From: Stomorhina lunata
Lineage: Eukaryota > Arthropoda > Insecta > Diptera > Rhiniidae
Reading direction: 5' to 3'
Assembly (NCBI GenBank): GCA_933228675.1
Contig: OW121743.1
Span: 58,606,406-58,670,405, forward strand
DNA length: 64,000 nucleotides
This document shows positions 12,158 through 23,622 of this stretch, in pieces; the first letter of the stretch is position 1; the number at the start of each line of letters is the position of its first letter. Under the pieces are notes generated by a model. That model was given only the letters and a program-made list of their open reading frames with translations, made no database searches and had not been told where the DNA came from. Made by a program: the position numbers and the translations under genes.

Positions 12158-12744
12158 CATTATTTTCAGCGTCATCGGTTGAAGCCTGACTGTGCAGGGA
12201 TTCGCGCTTTTGAGCATTCGATTGTATAACGCCCAAACTGCGATAGCCCTCGTCACTTATTTCACTGCCATTATCACTGATATTCTCAAATTTATTACTA
12301 TTATTTCCGACACCATCGCCATTCTGATTATAATTATCATAAGCCCCCACCCCATTTACAATTTCGGCCGTTATGGGCAAAGACTTGGGACCATTGCTAT
12401 TAATGCCATACGACTCCAAGGAAGACTGTTTCTTGCGCATATCAATCAAACGTCTGGGACTAGGTGACATTGAACGTCTGGCCAAATTGGGCGATGTCAA
12501 AGAGTTCGGAGTTCCATGATGCAATTTGTCCATATTTAAATTGTGATCCGATTGATGATTGTTGTTGTAACGACGTTGTGCTGTTGTGGGACTAGGACTG
12601 CGATTCTTATTGAGAGCCGAATAGCCGGGCGAGAGTAGAGAAGTGGTCGATGAAGAGTGTGTGGTAGCTGAAGCTAATGAGGTATTCAAGTTGGTAGTGT
12701 TTGAATTGATGTTGGCAATGGTTTTGCGTGTAGTAGGAGGTGAT
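12158..12744 (-). CDS. pigs: GAS2-like protein, third exon in the window
   Basis: Internal coding exon of 587 nt. The acceptor (pyrimidine tract then AG at 12745-12746) and donor (G|GTGAGC at 12157-12152) fit the reading phases of both neighbours: it takes two bases from the previous exon (AG+A = Arg) and passes one base (G) on. It encodes about 195 residues rich in Ser, Asn, Thr and Pro. Basic SP motifs recur (NRSPSP, RRSMSPSPRR), which are plausible phosphorylation sites, and there is a conserved-looking acidic/serine stretch NGSEISDEGYRSLG. No globular domain is evident; it belongs to the disordered C-terminal half of GAS2-like proteins. Same-family satellite arrays lie on both sides in opposite orientation (9355-11053 versus 13430-14975 and 15757-17972). 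Confidence 0.9.
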
Positions 12745-13429
12745 CTGGAAGGGAAATAAGAGAAGAATGAAATTAAATATTTATTGTAAATGATGGAATA
12801 CTTTATAGTGGCATTAATTAAATTAATTCAAGTGTTAAAAATTGTCTAATGCAATGAATGAATGCCAGGCGATATAATCGCATTAGTTACATTTCATTGA
12901 AGGCAATTAACACAGAATTAAGTGGTTCTTTAAAGTAACCCTAGAAATTTGTTTCGAAACTGGTAAGTATTAAAGAAGTATTTGCAAAAATGTTGATTAG
13001 AAATTACAAAAATCTTCTGAAATTTTTTCGGTGGTCTAGAATATTTTCATTTTTAATTTCCATATTAAACATTTTTAATTGTTAATTGTCAGTCTTCCCA
13101 ACAATGAATACATTCATTCCTATGCTCTTGATTTGAATTTTTAAATGAACGTTTTGTTACAATAGATCGACTCGGTGACAGTGACATGGCGTTGTCTCGG
13201 GTTGACATCTTGTCACCTAACAACTAACTACAGGCTGTCAAATATAATTTGTATCTGCCTCTTTTTTGCGATTTTTACTTTTTTTAAACAATTGAGATTA
13301 AATTACATTTTATAATTTATTGCAAAATGAAAAGGCGAGACAAGATCAAGAGATATAGAACTTTTAGAATATAACTGCAGATATTGAAAAGATAATACGA
13401 TTGAAATTTTTACTTATAAATAGAAACTA
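12745..13429. other. Intron sequence free of satellite
   Basis: About 680 bp of intron directly upstream of the 587-nt exon, with no tandem array and slightly higher G+C near 13165-13260 (including GGTGACAGTGACATGG and, downstream, TTGTCACC). No exon, RNA gene or known element was recognised. Confidence 0.5.
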
Positions 13430-14975
13430 AATATTGAAAAATTTCCTATAAAAAGTCAATTTTCTAAAAATTTCCTATAAATAGTCAATTTTCGAAAAAT
13501 TTCCTATAAATAGTCAATTTTCGAAAAATTTCCTATAAATAGTCAATTTTCGAAAAATTTCCTATAAATAGTTAATTTTCGAAAAATTTCCTATAAAAAG
13601 TCAATTTTCGAAAAATTTCCTATGAATAGTCAATTTTGGAAAAAATTTCCTAGTAAATTTTGGAAAAATTTCCTATAAATAGTCAATTTTGGAAAAATTT
13701 CCTATAAAAAGTCAATTTTCTAAAAATTTCCTATGAATAGTACATTTTGGAAAAATTTCCTATAAATAGTTAATTTTGGAAAAATTTCCTAAAAATAGTC
13801 AATTTTCGAAAAATTTCCTATAAATAGTCAATTTTCGAAAAATTTCCTATAAATAGTCAATTTTCGAAAAATTTCCTAAAAAAATTTAAAATTTTTGGAA
13901 AAATTTCCTATAAATAGTCAATTTTCGAAAAATTTCCTATAAATAGTCGATTTTCGAAAAATTTCCTATAAAAAGTCAATTTTCGAAAAATGTTCTATAA
14001 ATAACCAATTTTTAAAAAAATTGCTATAAATAGTCAATTTTCGAAAAATGTTCTATAAATAGTTAATTTTCGAAAGATTTCCTATGAATAGTCAATTTTC
14101 GAAAAATTTTCTATAAATAGTCAATTTTCGAAAAATTTCTCATTAAATGTAAATTTTCGAAAAATTTTCCTACGAAAAGTAAATTTTTAAAAATTTCCTA
14201 TAAATAGTCAATTTTAGAAAAAATTTCCTTTAAATCGCCAATTTTCGAAAAATTTCCTATAAATAGTCGATTTTCGAAAAATTTCCTATAAAATGTCAAT
14301 TTTTAAAAAATTTCCTATAAAATGTCAATTTTCGAAAAATTTGCAATGAAATGGCAATTTTTAAAAAATTTGCTATAAATAGTCAATTTTCAAAAAATTT
14401 TCTATAAATAGTTAATTTTCGAAAGATTTCCTATGAATAGTCAATTTTTGAAAAATTTCCTATCAATGGTCAATTTTCAAAAAAATTTCTATAAATAGTC
14501 AATTTTCGAAAAACTTCTCATTAAATGTAAATTTTCGAAAAATTTTCTTTTGAAAAGTAAATTTTTAAAAAATTTCCTATAAATAGTCAATTTTTGAAAA
14601 AATTTCCTTTAAATCGTCAGTTTTCCAAAAATTTCCTATAAATAGTAAATTTTCGAAAAATTTACTATAAATAATCAATTTTCGAAAAATTTCCTTTAAA
14701 TAGTCAATTTTGGAAAAATTTCCTATATATAGTTAATTTTCGAAAAATTTCCTATATATAGTAAATTTTTGAAAAATTTTCTATAAATAGTCAATTTTCG
14801 AAAAATTTCCTATAAATAGTCAATTTTCGAAAAATTTCCTATAAATAGTCAAATTTTTAAAAATTTCCTATAAATAGTCATTCCTCGAAAAATTTGCTAT
14901 AAATAGTCAATTTTTGAAAAATTTTCTTAAAATAGTAAATTTTCGAAAAATCTCCTTTAAATAGTCAATTTTCGA
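13430..14975. repeat. 29-bp satellite array, inverted orientation
   Basis: About 53 copies of the same 29-bp family as 9355-11053 but reverse-complemented (TTTCCTATAAATAGTC then AATTTTCGAAAAA). Some monomers have gained or lost bases. Internal segments repeat one another (for example around 14040-14240 and 14400-14600), showing multi-monomer duplications. Confidence 0.93.
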
Positions 14976-15756
14976 TACAAACAATTATTGAAAATTATTT
15001 GTATTTTCCACAAAACATCCAAATAGCCTTAATTTGTCAACATAATTTAATTAAATGTTAATTAAATAAATCAACTGCTTTTGTTTCTATCGTTAAATGT
15101 CTCGTCTATTAATATTCCAAAGACATATCAGCAATCGACGACCACTCCCCTATAATTAACAAAAAACCAAAGTTCCGACTGATTTTTTATTTATTTATGT
15201 TTTCCCTCTTATATCCAAAGATCGTCTACGACGCGTCGTAGATCAACGGCGGTAGAGGAAAATTTATTGATAGTAGATTTTAATAAAATTAATCACTTTT
15301 TAATTTAAATCATGATGTATTTTAATTTAAACGTTGGCTGTCTCAACGCATTCAGTGTGATAATGTTGCTAACGAAGATGACGATGTTGTTCTTTCCTTG
15401 CAATAGTTGCTCTGTCTTTGGCTGTTATTGATAAATAATAATGTTCATTATATGATGGTGCCGATTTAACCAACCCATTTGTCATATTCATTTAACTACT
15501 TATTGCTACAAAATACTACCCGTAATCGTTGTCTGTCTCTCGGTCTATGGGTGCCCGAGCATTAGCTTAATGTGTGAGTGCCTCAAAATTGTTAGCATAT
15601 GTTGCTGCTACAAATGGTCTGGGATGGGCAATGTTTAGAATGTCGGTTGGACAAAAGTCATTACGTGAAATGGAAGAATATTGGAAAGAAACAATGTTTT
15701 TTTTTTGGGGGAAATTGGTATAAAAGCTTTGAAATACTAGGGTAGGTCAATAAGTC
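14976..15756. other. Unique intron island
   Basis: Non-repetitive sequence between two 29-bp arrays, richer in G+C than its surroundings. It contains a perfect 18-bp CpG-rich palindrome at 15225-15242. No exon or RNA gene was recognised. It could hold regulatory sites, but that is inference. Confidence 0.45.
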
Positions 15757-17972
15757 CGTCAATAATTTTCGAAAAAATTTCCTATAAAAAGTCAATTTTG
15801 GAAAACTTTTCTATAAAAAAAGTCAATTTTTTTAAAATTTCCTATATAGTCAGTTTTCAAAAAATTTCCTATAAAATTTCGAAAAATTTCCTGTAAATAG
15901 TAAATTTTCGAAAAATTTCCTATAAATAGTAAAATTTTGAAAAATTCCCTTTTAATAGTCAATTTTCAAGAAATTTCCTATAAATAGTCAATTTTCGAAA
16001 AATTTTCTTTAAAAAGTCAATTTCCAAAAAATTTCCTAAAAAAAGGCCATTTTTGAAAAATTTCCTACAAAAAGTCAATTTTGGAAAAATTTCCTATAAA
16101 TAGTCAATTTTCGAAAAATTTCCTATAAATAGTCAATTTTCGAAAATTTCCTATAAATAGTCAATTTTCGAAAAATGTTCTTTAAAAATTCAATTTTCGA
16201 AAAATTTCCTTTAAATAGTTAAGTTTTGGAAAATTTCTTATAAAAAGTCAATTTTCTAAAAATTTCCTATAAATAGTCAATTTTCAAAAAATTTCCTATA
16301 AATAGTCAATTTTCGAAAAATTTCGTATAAATAGGCAATTTTCGAAAAATTTACTATTTTCAATTCCAATTTTTTCAATTTCCTACAATTTTCGAAAAAT
16401 TTCCTATAAATAGTCAATTTTCGAAAAATTTCCTATAAATAGTCAATTTTCGAAAAATTTCCTATAAATTGTCAATTTTCGAAAAATTTCCAATAAATAG
16501 TCAATTTTCGAAAAATTTTCTATAAATAGTCAATTTTCGAAAAATTTCCTATAAATAGTCAATTTTCGAAAAATGTTCTTTAAAAAGTCAATTTTCGAAA
16601 AATTTCCTTTAAATAGTTAATTTTTGGAAAATTTCTTATAAAAAGTCAATTTTCTAAAAATTTCCTATAAATAGTCAATTTTCGAAAAATTTCCTATAAA
16701 TAGTCAATTTTCGAAAAATTTCGTATAAATAGGCAATTTTCGAAAAATTTCCTATTTTCAATTCCAATTTTTTCAATTTCCTACAATTTTCGAAAAATTT
16801 CCTATAAATAGTCAATTTTCGAAAAATTTCCTATAAATTGTCAATTTTCGAAAAATTTTCAATAAATAGTCAATTTTCGAAAATTTCCTATAAATAGTAA
16901 ATTTTCAAAAAATTTCCTATAAATAGTCAATTTTCGAAAAATTTCCTATAAATAGTAAAATTTTGAAAAATTCCCTTTTAATAGTCAATTTTCAAGAAAT
17001 TTCCTATAAATAGTCAATTTTCGAAAAATTTTCTTTAAAAAGTCAATTTCCAAAAAATTTCCTAAAAAAGGCCATTTTTGAAAAATTTCCTACAAAAAGT
17101 CAATTTTGGAAAAATTTCCTATAAATAGTCAATTTTCGAAAAATTTCCTATAAATAGTCAATTTTCGAAAATTTCCTATAAATAGTCAATTTTCGAAAAT
17201 TTTCCTATAAATAGTCAATTTTCGAAAAATTTCCTTTAAATAGTTAATATTTGAAAAATTTCTTATAAAAAGTCAATTTTCTAAAAATTTCCTATAAATA
17301 GTCAATTTTCTAAAAATTTCCTATAAATAGTCAATTTTCGAAAAATTTCCTATAAATAGTCAATTTTCGAAAAATTTCGTATAAATAGGCAATTTTCGAA
17401 AAATTTCCTATTTTCAATTCCAATTTTTTCAATTTCCTACAATTTTCGAAAAATTTCCTATAAATAGTCAATTTTCGAAAAATTTCCTATAAATTGTCAA
17501 TTTTCGAAAAATTTTCAATAAATAGTCAATTTTCGAAAATTTCCTATAAATAGTAAATTTTCAAAAAATTTCCTATAAATAGTCAATTTTCGAAAAATGT
17601 TCTTTAAAAAGTCAATTTTCGAAAAATTTCCTATTTTCAATTCCAATTTTTTCAATTTCCTACAATTTTCGAAAAATTTCCTATAAATAGTCAACTTTCG
17701 AAAATTTCCTATAAATAGTCAATTTTCGAAAAATTTTCTATAAATTGTCAATTTTCGAAAAATTTTCAATAAATAGTTAATTTTCGAAAAATTTCCAATA
17801 AATAGTCAATTTTCGAAAAATTTCCTATAAATAGTCAATTTTCGAAAAATTTCCTATAAATAGTCAATTTTCGAAAAATTTCCTATAAATAGTAAATTTT
17901 CGAAAAATTTCCTATAACTAGTCAATTTTCGAAAAATTTCTTATAAATAGTCAATTTTCGGAAAATTTCCTA
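15757..17972. repeat. 29-bp satellite array with higher-order repeats
   Basis: About 75 monomers in inverted orientation. A marker insertion (CAATTCCAATTTTTTCAATT) appears at about 16361, 16759, 17415 and 17638, and the blocks around it recur with the same private variants, so the array grew by duplicating multi-monomer blocks of about 220 to 660 bp. It ends at about 17972 in unique DNA, 240 nt before the donor end of the exon at 18214-18407. Confidence 0.94.
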
Positions 17973-18213
17973 TATTTAGACAGTTTGCTGGGATATATCG
18001 TTTCTCCCCTCTGCATTCAATTTCTAGTTATTACTTATCTAAGACCATATTTTGCCTTCATGTAAACGCTGCAGTTTAACATAACAATATTTAAAGTGTT
18101 GCTGCTACATGTGGCATGAGTATTTATGTAAGATTAACCATATGTACATAAGTATGTTTATGACAGAGATCTGCTGCAACAGCATAAGCTTTGGCAGAAT
18201 TCATAAAACTTAC

Positions 18214-18407
18214 CTTTCAAATATCACCTGTGCCTTGTGTAGTTCGATACCACCACCATTTGTTTGCTGATTGGCTCGCGGTATTAAACGTGCAGCCACC
18301 GAAGAACGATGTTGGGCCTTGCAACGACAAGGATCATGTTTATCCAAATAGTGAGAGAGGGTATCCCAGCCACCGCCAACACGCACCATGACGTGTGAAC
18401 GTAAAAT
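18214..18407 (-). CDS. pigs: GAS2-like protein, exon with second half of GAR domain
   Basis: Internal exon of 194 nt, acceptor AG at 18408-18409, donor G|GTAAGT. The frame reads [20 protein letters not shown] then LDKHDPCRC: the second half of the Gas2-related (GAR) domain, including its conserved VGGGW core and the terminal CRC cysteines that, with those of the preceding exon, form the zinc-binding fold known for this domain. The 36 residues after it ([18 protein letters not shown] and so on to VIFER) are outside the GAR domain and match my memory of the pigs-type protein rather than the spectraplakin Short stop. GAR domains bind and stabilise microtubules. No key residue appears lost. Confidence 0.93.
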
Positions 18408-19054
18408 CTGCAATGAAATTGTAGAAAAATTGAAAAAAAATAAATAAAAATGGGTAAAAATGAAAAATTTGTTTTTAATAAATTGTTTATACAAATTAAT
18501 TTTAATCAAAATTGAATGATCACCCAGAGGAGATATGAAACTACAGACATAAGTTTTATATATATTTTTCTGCTGTTAAACCAACTAAACTTAAGTTGGA
18601 AGAAGTCTTTGCTCTTGTGTTCGAATGTGAATTTTATTTAAAAATTTTGAATGGATGACGACGACGACCGGCTGAATGGATTACATGATTATTATTTATC
18701 TAAGATTATTTCGAAGTTGTTTTCTTTGTGGAAGTAATTATTTCTCTATAAATCATGTAAACATTATAATTGCATTATCGGGGTTGAATGATATGGGGCA
18801 AATTAATTAAATTTTCTTCTTACATTCAAGATCTTATTCAATTAATTTTGATGTTCGACACGTGTGAATAAATGTTGCATGTTGTGTAATTGATTTTGAG
18901 GATATTTTAGGATTTAAGATCTTTTTTTGGACATTGATTGACAGTTAAGAAAAAAAAAAAAAAACGGTTCTATAAAACATTTCTACTATACTTTCCGTGA
19001 GATGCAACCGTTTGAAAATTTCGCTTGAATATTTGACGTTCCGTAACTTTTATA
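18408..19054. other. Intron sequence, no feature seen
   Basis: About 650 bp of ordinary AT-rich intron between the 194-nt exon and the 31-bp array. It has a poly-A run near 18950 and nothing I can name. Confidence 0.5.
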
Positions 19055-20568
19055 CCAACACTTTTTCTTAAGAAAAATTGTTATATCAACACTTTTTCTA
19101 TAGAAAAACTGTTATACCAACACTTTTTCTATAGAAAAACTGTCATACCAACACTTTTTCTATAGAAAAACTGTCATACCAACACTTTTTCTATAGAAAA
19201 ACTGTCATACCAACACTTTTTCTATAGAAAAACTGTCATACCAACACTTTTTCTATAGAAAAACTGTCATACCAACACTTTTTCTATAGAAAAACTGTCA
19301 TACCAACACTTTTTCTATAGAAAAACTGTCATACCAACACTTTTTCTATAGAAAAACTGTCATACCAACACTTTTTCTATAGAAAAAATGTCATACCAAC
19401 ACTTTTGCTATAGAAAAACTGTCATACCAACACTTTTTCTATAGAAAAACTGTCATACCAACACTTTTTCTATAGAAAAACTGTCATACCAACACTTTTT
19501 CTATAGAAAAACTGTCATACCAACACTTTTTCTATAGAAAAACTGTCATACCAACACTTTTTCTATAGAAAAACTGTCATACCAACACTTTTTCTATAGA
19601 AAAACTGTTATACAAACACTTTTTCTATAGAAAAACTGTTATACAAACACTTTTTCTATAGAAAAACTGTTATACAAACACTTTTTCTATAGAAAAACTG
19701 TTATACTAACACTTTTTCTATAGAAAAACTGTTATATCATCATTTTTTCTATAGAAAAACTGTTATACCAACATTTTTTCTATAAAAAGACTGTTATAGC
19801 AACACTTTTTCTATAGAAAAACTGTTATACTAACAATTTTTCTATAGAAAAACTGTTATACCAACAATTTTTCTATAGAAAAACTGTTATACCAACAATT
19901 TTTCTATAGAATAGTTATACCAATAATTTTTCTATAGAAAAACTGTTATACCAATACTTTTTTTATAGAAAAACTGTTATACCAACACTTTTTCTATAAA
20001 AAAACTATTATACCAACACTTTTTCTATAAAAAAAACTATTATACCAACACTTTTTCTATAGAAAAACTGTTATACCAACACTTTTTCTATAAAAAAAAA
20101 CTATTATACTAACACTTTTTCTATAGAAAAACTGTTATACCAACACTTTTTCTATAGAAAAACTGTTATACCAACAATTTTTCTATAGAAAAACTGTTAT
20201 CCCAACACTTTTTCTATAGAAAAACTGTTATACCAACACTTTTTCTATAGAAAAACTGTTATACCAACACTTTTTCTATAGAAAAACTGTTATACCAACA
20301 TTTTTTCTATAGAAAAACTGTCATACCAACAATTTTTCTATAGAAAAATTGTTATACCAACATTTTTTCTATTGAAAAACTGTTATACCAACATTTTTTC
20401 TATTGAAAAACTGTTATACCAACACTTTTTCTATAGAAAAACTGTTATAACAACACTTTTTCTATAGAGAAACTGTTACACCAACACTTTTTCTATAGAG
20501 AAACTGTTACACCAACACCTTTTCTATAGAAAAACTGTTATACCAACACTTTTTCTATAGAAAAACCG
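19055..20568. repeat. 31-bp satellite array (family 31b), forward
   Basis: About 49 copies with an exact 31-bp period (CTATAG at 19160 and 19191). The unit is the palindromic core TTTTTCTATAGAAAAA plus the linker CTGT(C/T)ATACCAACA. Blocks carrying TGTCATAC and TGTTATAC variants are segregated (about 19140-19600 versus the rest), indicating local amplification. It lies in the intron downstream of the 108-nt GAR exon. Confidence 0.97.
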
Positions 20569-21600
20569 TAAACAGCTTTCCAAGCTTCATTGCTAGTAAA
20601 ATCTTTTCAACGTTGATATAAGTAATTATTATTTAAAAACAGTTTGAAAAGCTTTATTCAAAGCCATATCCACCAAAGCTTTATAAATTTTATGAATTCT
20701 GCAACTAAAAGTAAACAGGCTTTAAGCTCGCTAACTATAAAAGCAGTTTTAGTTCCCCCATATTTTCTTATACTTCCTTAATTTTGGCAAAGCTTTCCAA
20801 ATTTTGTTTGTTCAATAACATTTCTGTGACCATAAATGATTATAATCATTTCCAATGATAATTATCATTGGAAACCTGGTTATCTTATAATTATCTAAAC
20901 GATTATTGTTCATGCCTGAACAATCATTACAAGCTCGTCTCGTCACTCTCATAAACATCTTCATTATTGAAATCAATAAAAAAATTTCCAAATCTGTAAC
21001 TTGATGATGCCGCCGCCTCCTCATCATCATCGTCGTTGTCGTCCAATAAAAAGCCAATAAATTGTATAGCGTGTTAATAAAATCAACAAATTTATGATTA
21101 ATTTTGCAAGACTTTAAGAGCCAGAGGTACGGACATAGAGTTACACATCTGACGATGATGATGATGGCGGTGATGACCAATTGCTGGCGGCTGAATTTGG
21201 ATTTGGTCAATAAACTTTTTGTGAGGGAATGCAAAAATTACATCAATTGGTTTTTGTTGTTTCAACAGGCAATTGATTTTTGGAGGAGTTTAAATTCAAT
21301 AAAATAAAATGTTATTGTTTCGTGAGATGTTTACGCAAATTTTGTTGCTCAAGATTTTGGAATTTTCGAGTTTATTTTTGTAAATTCAATATTTATTTTT
21401 CACTCCTTTATTTATGCTTTTTATTTAAATTTCAATTGCTATTTAAAAGTTTTTTCATTTTTTTGTTTGTAAATTAAGCAAAACATTTATTTTATTCATT
21501 TGTCCAATTTCTTTAAAAAGTTTATCGCTTTGTTAATAAATTTAGAGCTTTGTTGACTTTTATAAACAATTTATAAAATTATTTGATTTTTAATACTTAC
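20569..21600. other. Unique intron stretch with a 26-bp palindrome
   Basis: Non-satellite intron between the 31-bp array and the 108-nt exon. It has a perfect 26-bp palindrome at 20849-20874 and a short CATCAT/GATGAT-rich island near 21005-21030. The frames in it are low-complexity and show no protein family. Confidence 0.5.
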
Positions 21601-21708
21601 CCGTACGAATATTAAAACTTTTGTATCACCAATACGATATTTGCCCTCGGATACTCGAACCATGGGAAATTGGGAGGGACATGTACACTTCTCGACCAAA
21701 TCACGGAC
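21601..21708 (-). CDS. pigs: GAS2-like protein, exon with first half of GAR domain
   Basis: Exon of 108 nt (36 codons, phase 0 at both ends): acceptor AG at 21709-21710, donor CGG|GTAAGT. It encodes VRDLVEKCTCPSQFP then MVRVSEGKYRIGDTK and VLIFVR, the N-terminal half of the GAR domain with its CxC cysteine pair and the GKYRIGD signature. It joins the 194-nt exon in frame. GAR plus a Ser-rich SxIP tail marks the gene as GAS2-like; Drosophila has two GAR proteins to my knowledge, Short stop and Pickled eggs, and the tail fits the latter. The actin-binding CH domain expected upstream was not found in the window. As its length is a multiple of three, skipping it would keep the frame but destroy the GAR domain. 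It is flanked by inverted arrays of family 31b. Confidence 0.93.
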
Positions 21709-21897
21709 CTAAAATGAGAAAAAATGGAAAAATGTATTGTCATTATTTTGAAAAAAGGAAAAATGTTTTACAATAGAAAATAAACCTTAAGCTTAGCTCT
21801 ACATAAATTTAAATTATATTAATTTTTTCTAAAGAAAAATTTTTATAACAAAAAATTTTGTATAAAAAAAATTTTATAACAAAAAAATTTTATAACG

Positions 21898-22738
21898 AAC
21901 ATTTTTCTATAGAAAAAGTGTCGGTATAGAAAAAGTGTTGGTATAACAGTTTTTCTATAGAAAAAGTGTTGGTATAACAGTTTTTCTATAGAAAAAGTGT
22001 TGGTATAACAGTTTTTCTATAGAAAAAGTGTTGGTATAACAATTTTTCTATAGAAAAAGTGTTGGTATAACAGTTTTTCTATAGAAAAAGTGTTGGTATA
22101 ACAGTTTTTCTATAGAAAAATTGTTGGTATAACAGTTTTTCTATAGAAAAATTGTTGGTATAACAGTTTTTCTATAGAAGAAATGTTGGTATAACAGTTT
22201 TTCTATAGAAAAAGTGTTAGTATAACAGTTTTTCTATAAAAAAGTGTTGGTATAACAGTTTTTCTATAGAAAAAGTGTTGGTATAACAGTTTTTCTATAG
22301 AAAAAGTGTTGGTATAACAGTTTTTTCTATAGAAAAAGTGTTGGTATAACAGTTTTTCTATAGAAAAGGATTGGTATAACAGTTTTTCTATAGAAAAAGT
22401 GTTGGTATAACAGTTTTTCTATAGAAAAAGTGTTGGTATAACAGTTTTTCTATAGAAAAAGTGTTGGTATAACAGTTTTTCTATAGAAAAAGTGTTGGTA
22501 TAACAGTTTTTCTATAGAAAAGGTGTTGGTATAACAGTTTTTCTATAGAGAAAGTGTTGGTATAACAGTTTTTCTATAGAAAAAGTGTTGGTATAACAGT
22601 TTTTCTATAGAAAAAGTGTTGGTATAACAGTTTTTCTATAGAAAATGTGTTGGTATTACAGTTTTTCTATAGAAAAAGTGTTTTTATAACAATTTTTCTA
22701 AAGAAAATTGTTGGTATAACAGTTTTTCTATAGAAAAA
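21898..22738. repeat. 31-bp satellite array (family 31b), inverted
   Basis: About 27 copies of the exact reverse complement of the unit at 19055-20568 (core TTTTTCTATAGAAAAA, linker TGTTGGTATAACAG on this strand). Period 31 bp. It begins about 190 nt upstream of the acceptor of the 108-nt GAR exon, so mirror-image arrays stand on the two sides of that exon. Confidence 0.97.
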
Positions 22739-23622
22739 GTATTGTTATAATGAAAAATGTTCTTTAATAAATTTTATAATAAAAACTTTTCTTTAGAAAA
22801 ATTTGTATAACAAAAAATTTTCGATAGAAAATTTTTTATAGAAAATTTTTTATAACGAAAAATTTTCCATAATGAAAAATTTTCTATCAAAAATTTTTAT
22901 AACGAAAAATTTTCCATAATCAAAAGTTTTCTATCGAAAAATTTTCTGTAGAAAATGTTTTATAACGAAAAATTTTCTATAGAAAATTTTTTATAACGAA
23001 AAATTTTTTATAACAAAAAATTATCTATAGAAAATTTTTTATAACAAAAAATTTTCTATAGAAAATTTTTTATAACAAAAAATTTTCTATAGAAAATTTT
23101 TTATAACAAAAAATTTTCTATAGAAAATTTTTTATAACAAAAAATTTTCTATAGAAAATTTTTTATAACAAAAAATTTTCTATAGAAAATTTTTTATAAC
23201 AAAAAATTTTCTATAGAAAATTTTTTATAACAAAAAATTTTCTATAGAAAATTTTTTATAACAAAAAATTTTCTATAGAAAATTTTTTATAACAAAAAAT
23301 TTTCTATAGAAAATTTTTTATAACAAAAAATTTTCTATAGAAAATTTTTTATAACAAAAAATTTTCTATAGAAAATTTTTTATAACAAAAAATTTTCTAT
23401 AGAAAATTTTTTATAACAAAAAATTTTCTATAGAAAATTTTTTATAACAAAAAATTTTCTATAGAAAATTTTTTATAACAAAAAATTTTCTATAGAAAAT
23501 TTTTTATAACAAAAAATTTTCTATAGAAAATTTTTTATAACAAAAAATTTTCTAGAGAAAATTTTTTATAACTAAAAATTTTATATAGAAAACTTTTTAT
23601 AACGAAAAATTTTGTATAAAAA
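22739..23622. repeat. 31-bp satellite array (family 31c)
   Basis: It continues directly from the previous array, first as degenerate units (22739-22990), then as about 18 near-identical 31-bp monomers (CTATAG at 23056 and 23087): AATTTTCTATAGAAAATT plus TTTTATAACAAAA. The core is again CTATAG within an A/T palindrome, but the linker differs from families 31a and 31b. It has no coding potential. Confidence 0.96.

Noticed and set aside
12192..12467. Plus-strand frame of 91 residues
   Set aside because: Antisense shadow of the 587-nt exon.
20812..21477. Several frames on both strands near the GAR exon
   Set aside because: Low-complexity, overlap each other, no family resemblance, no splice pattern linking them to pigs.
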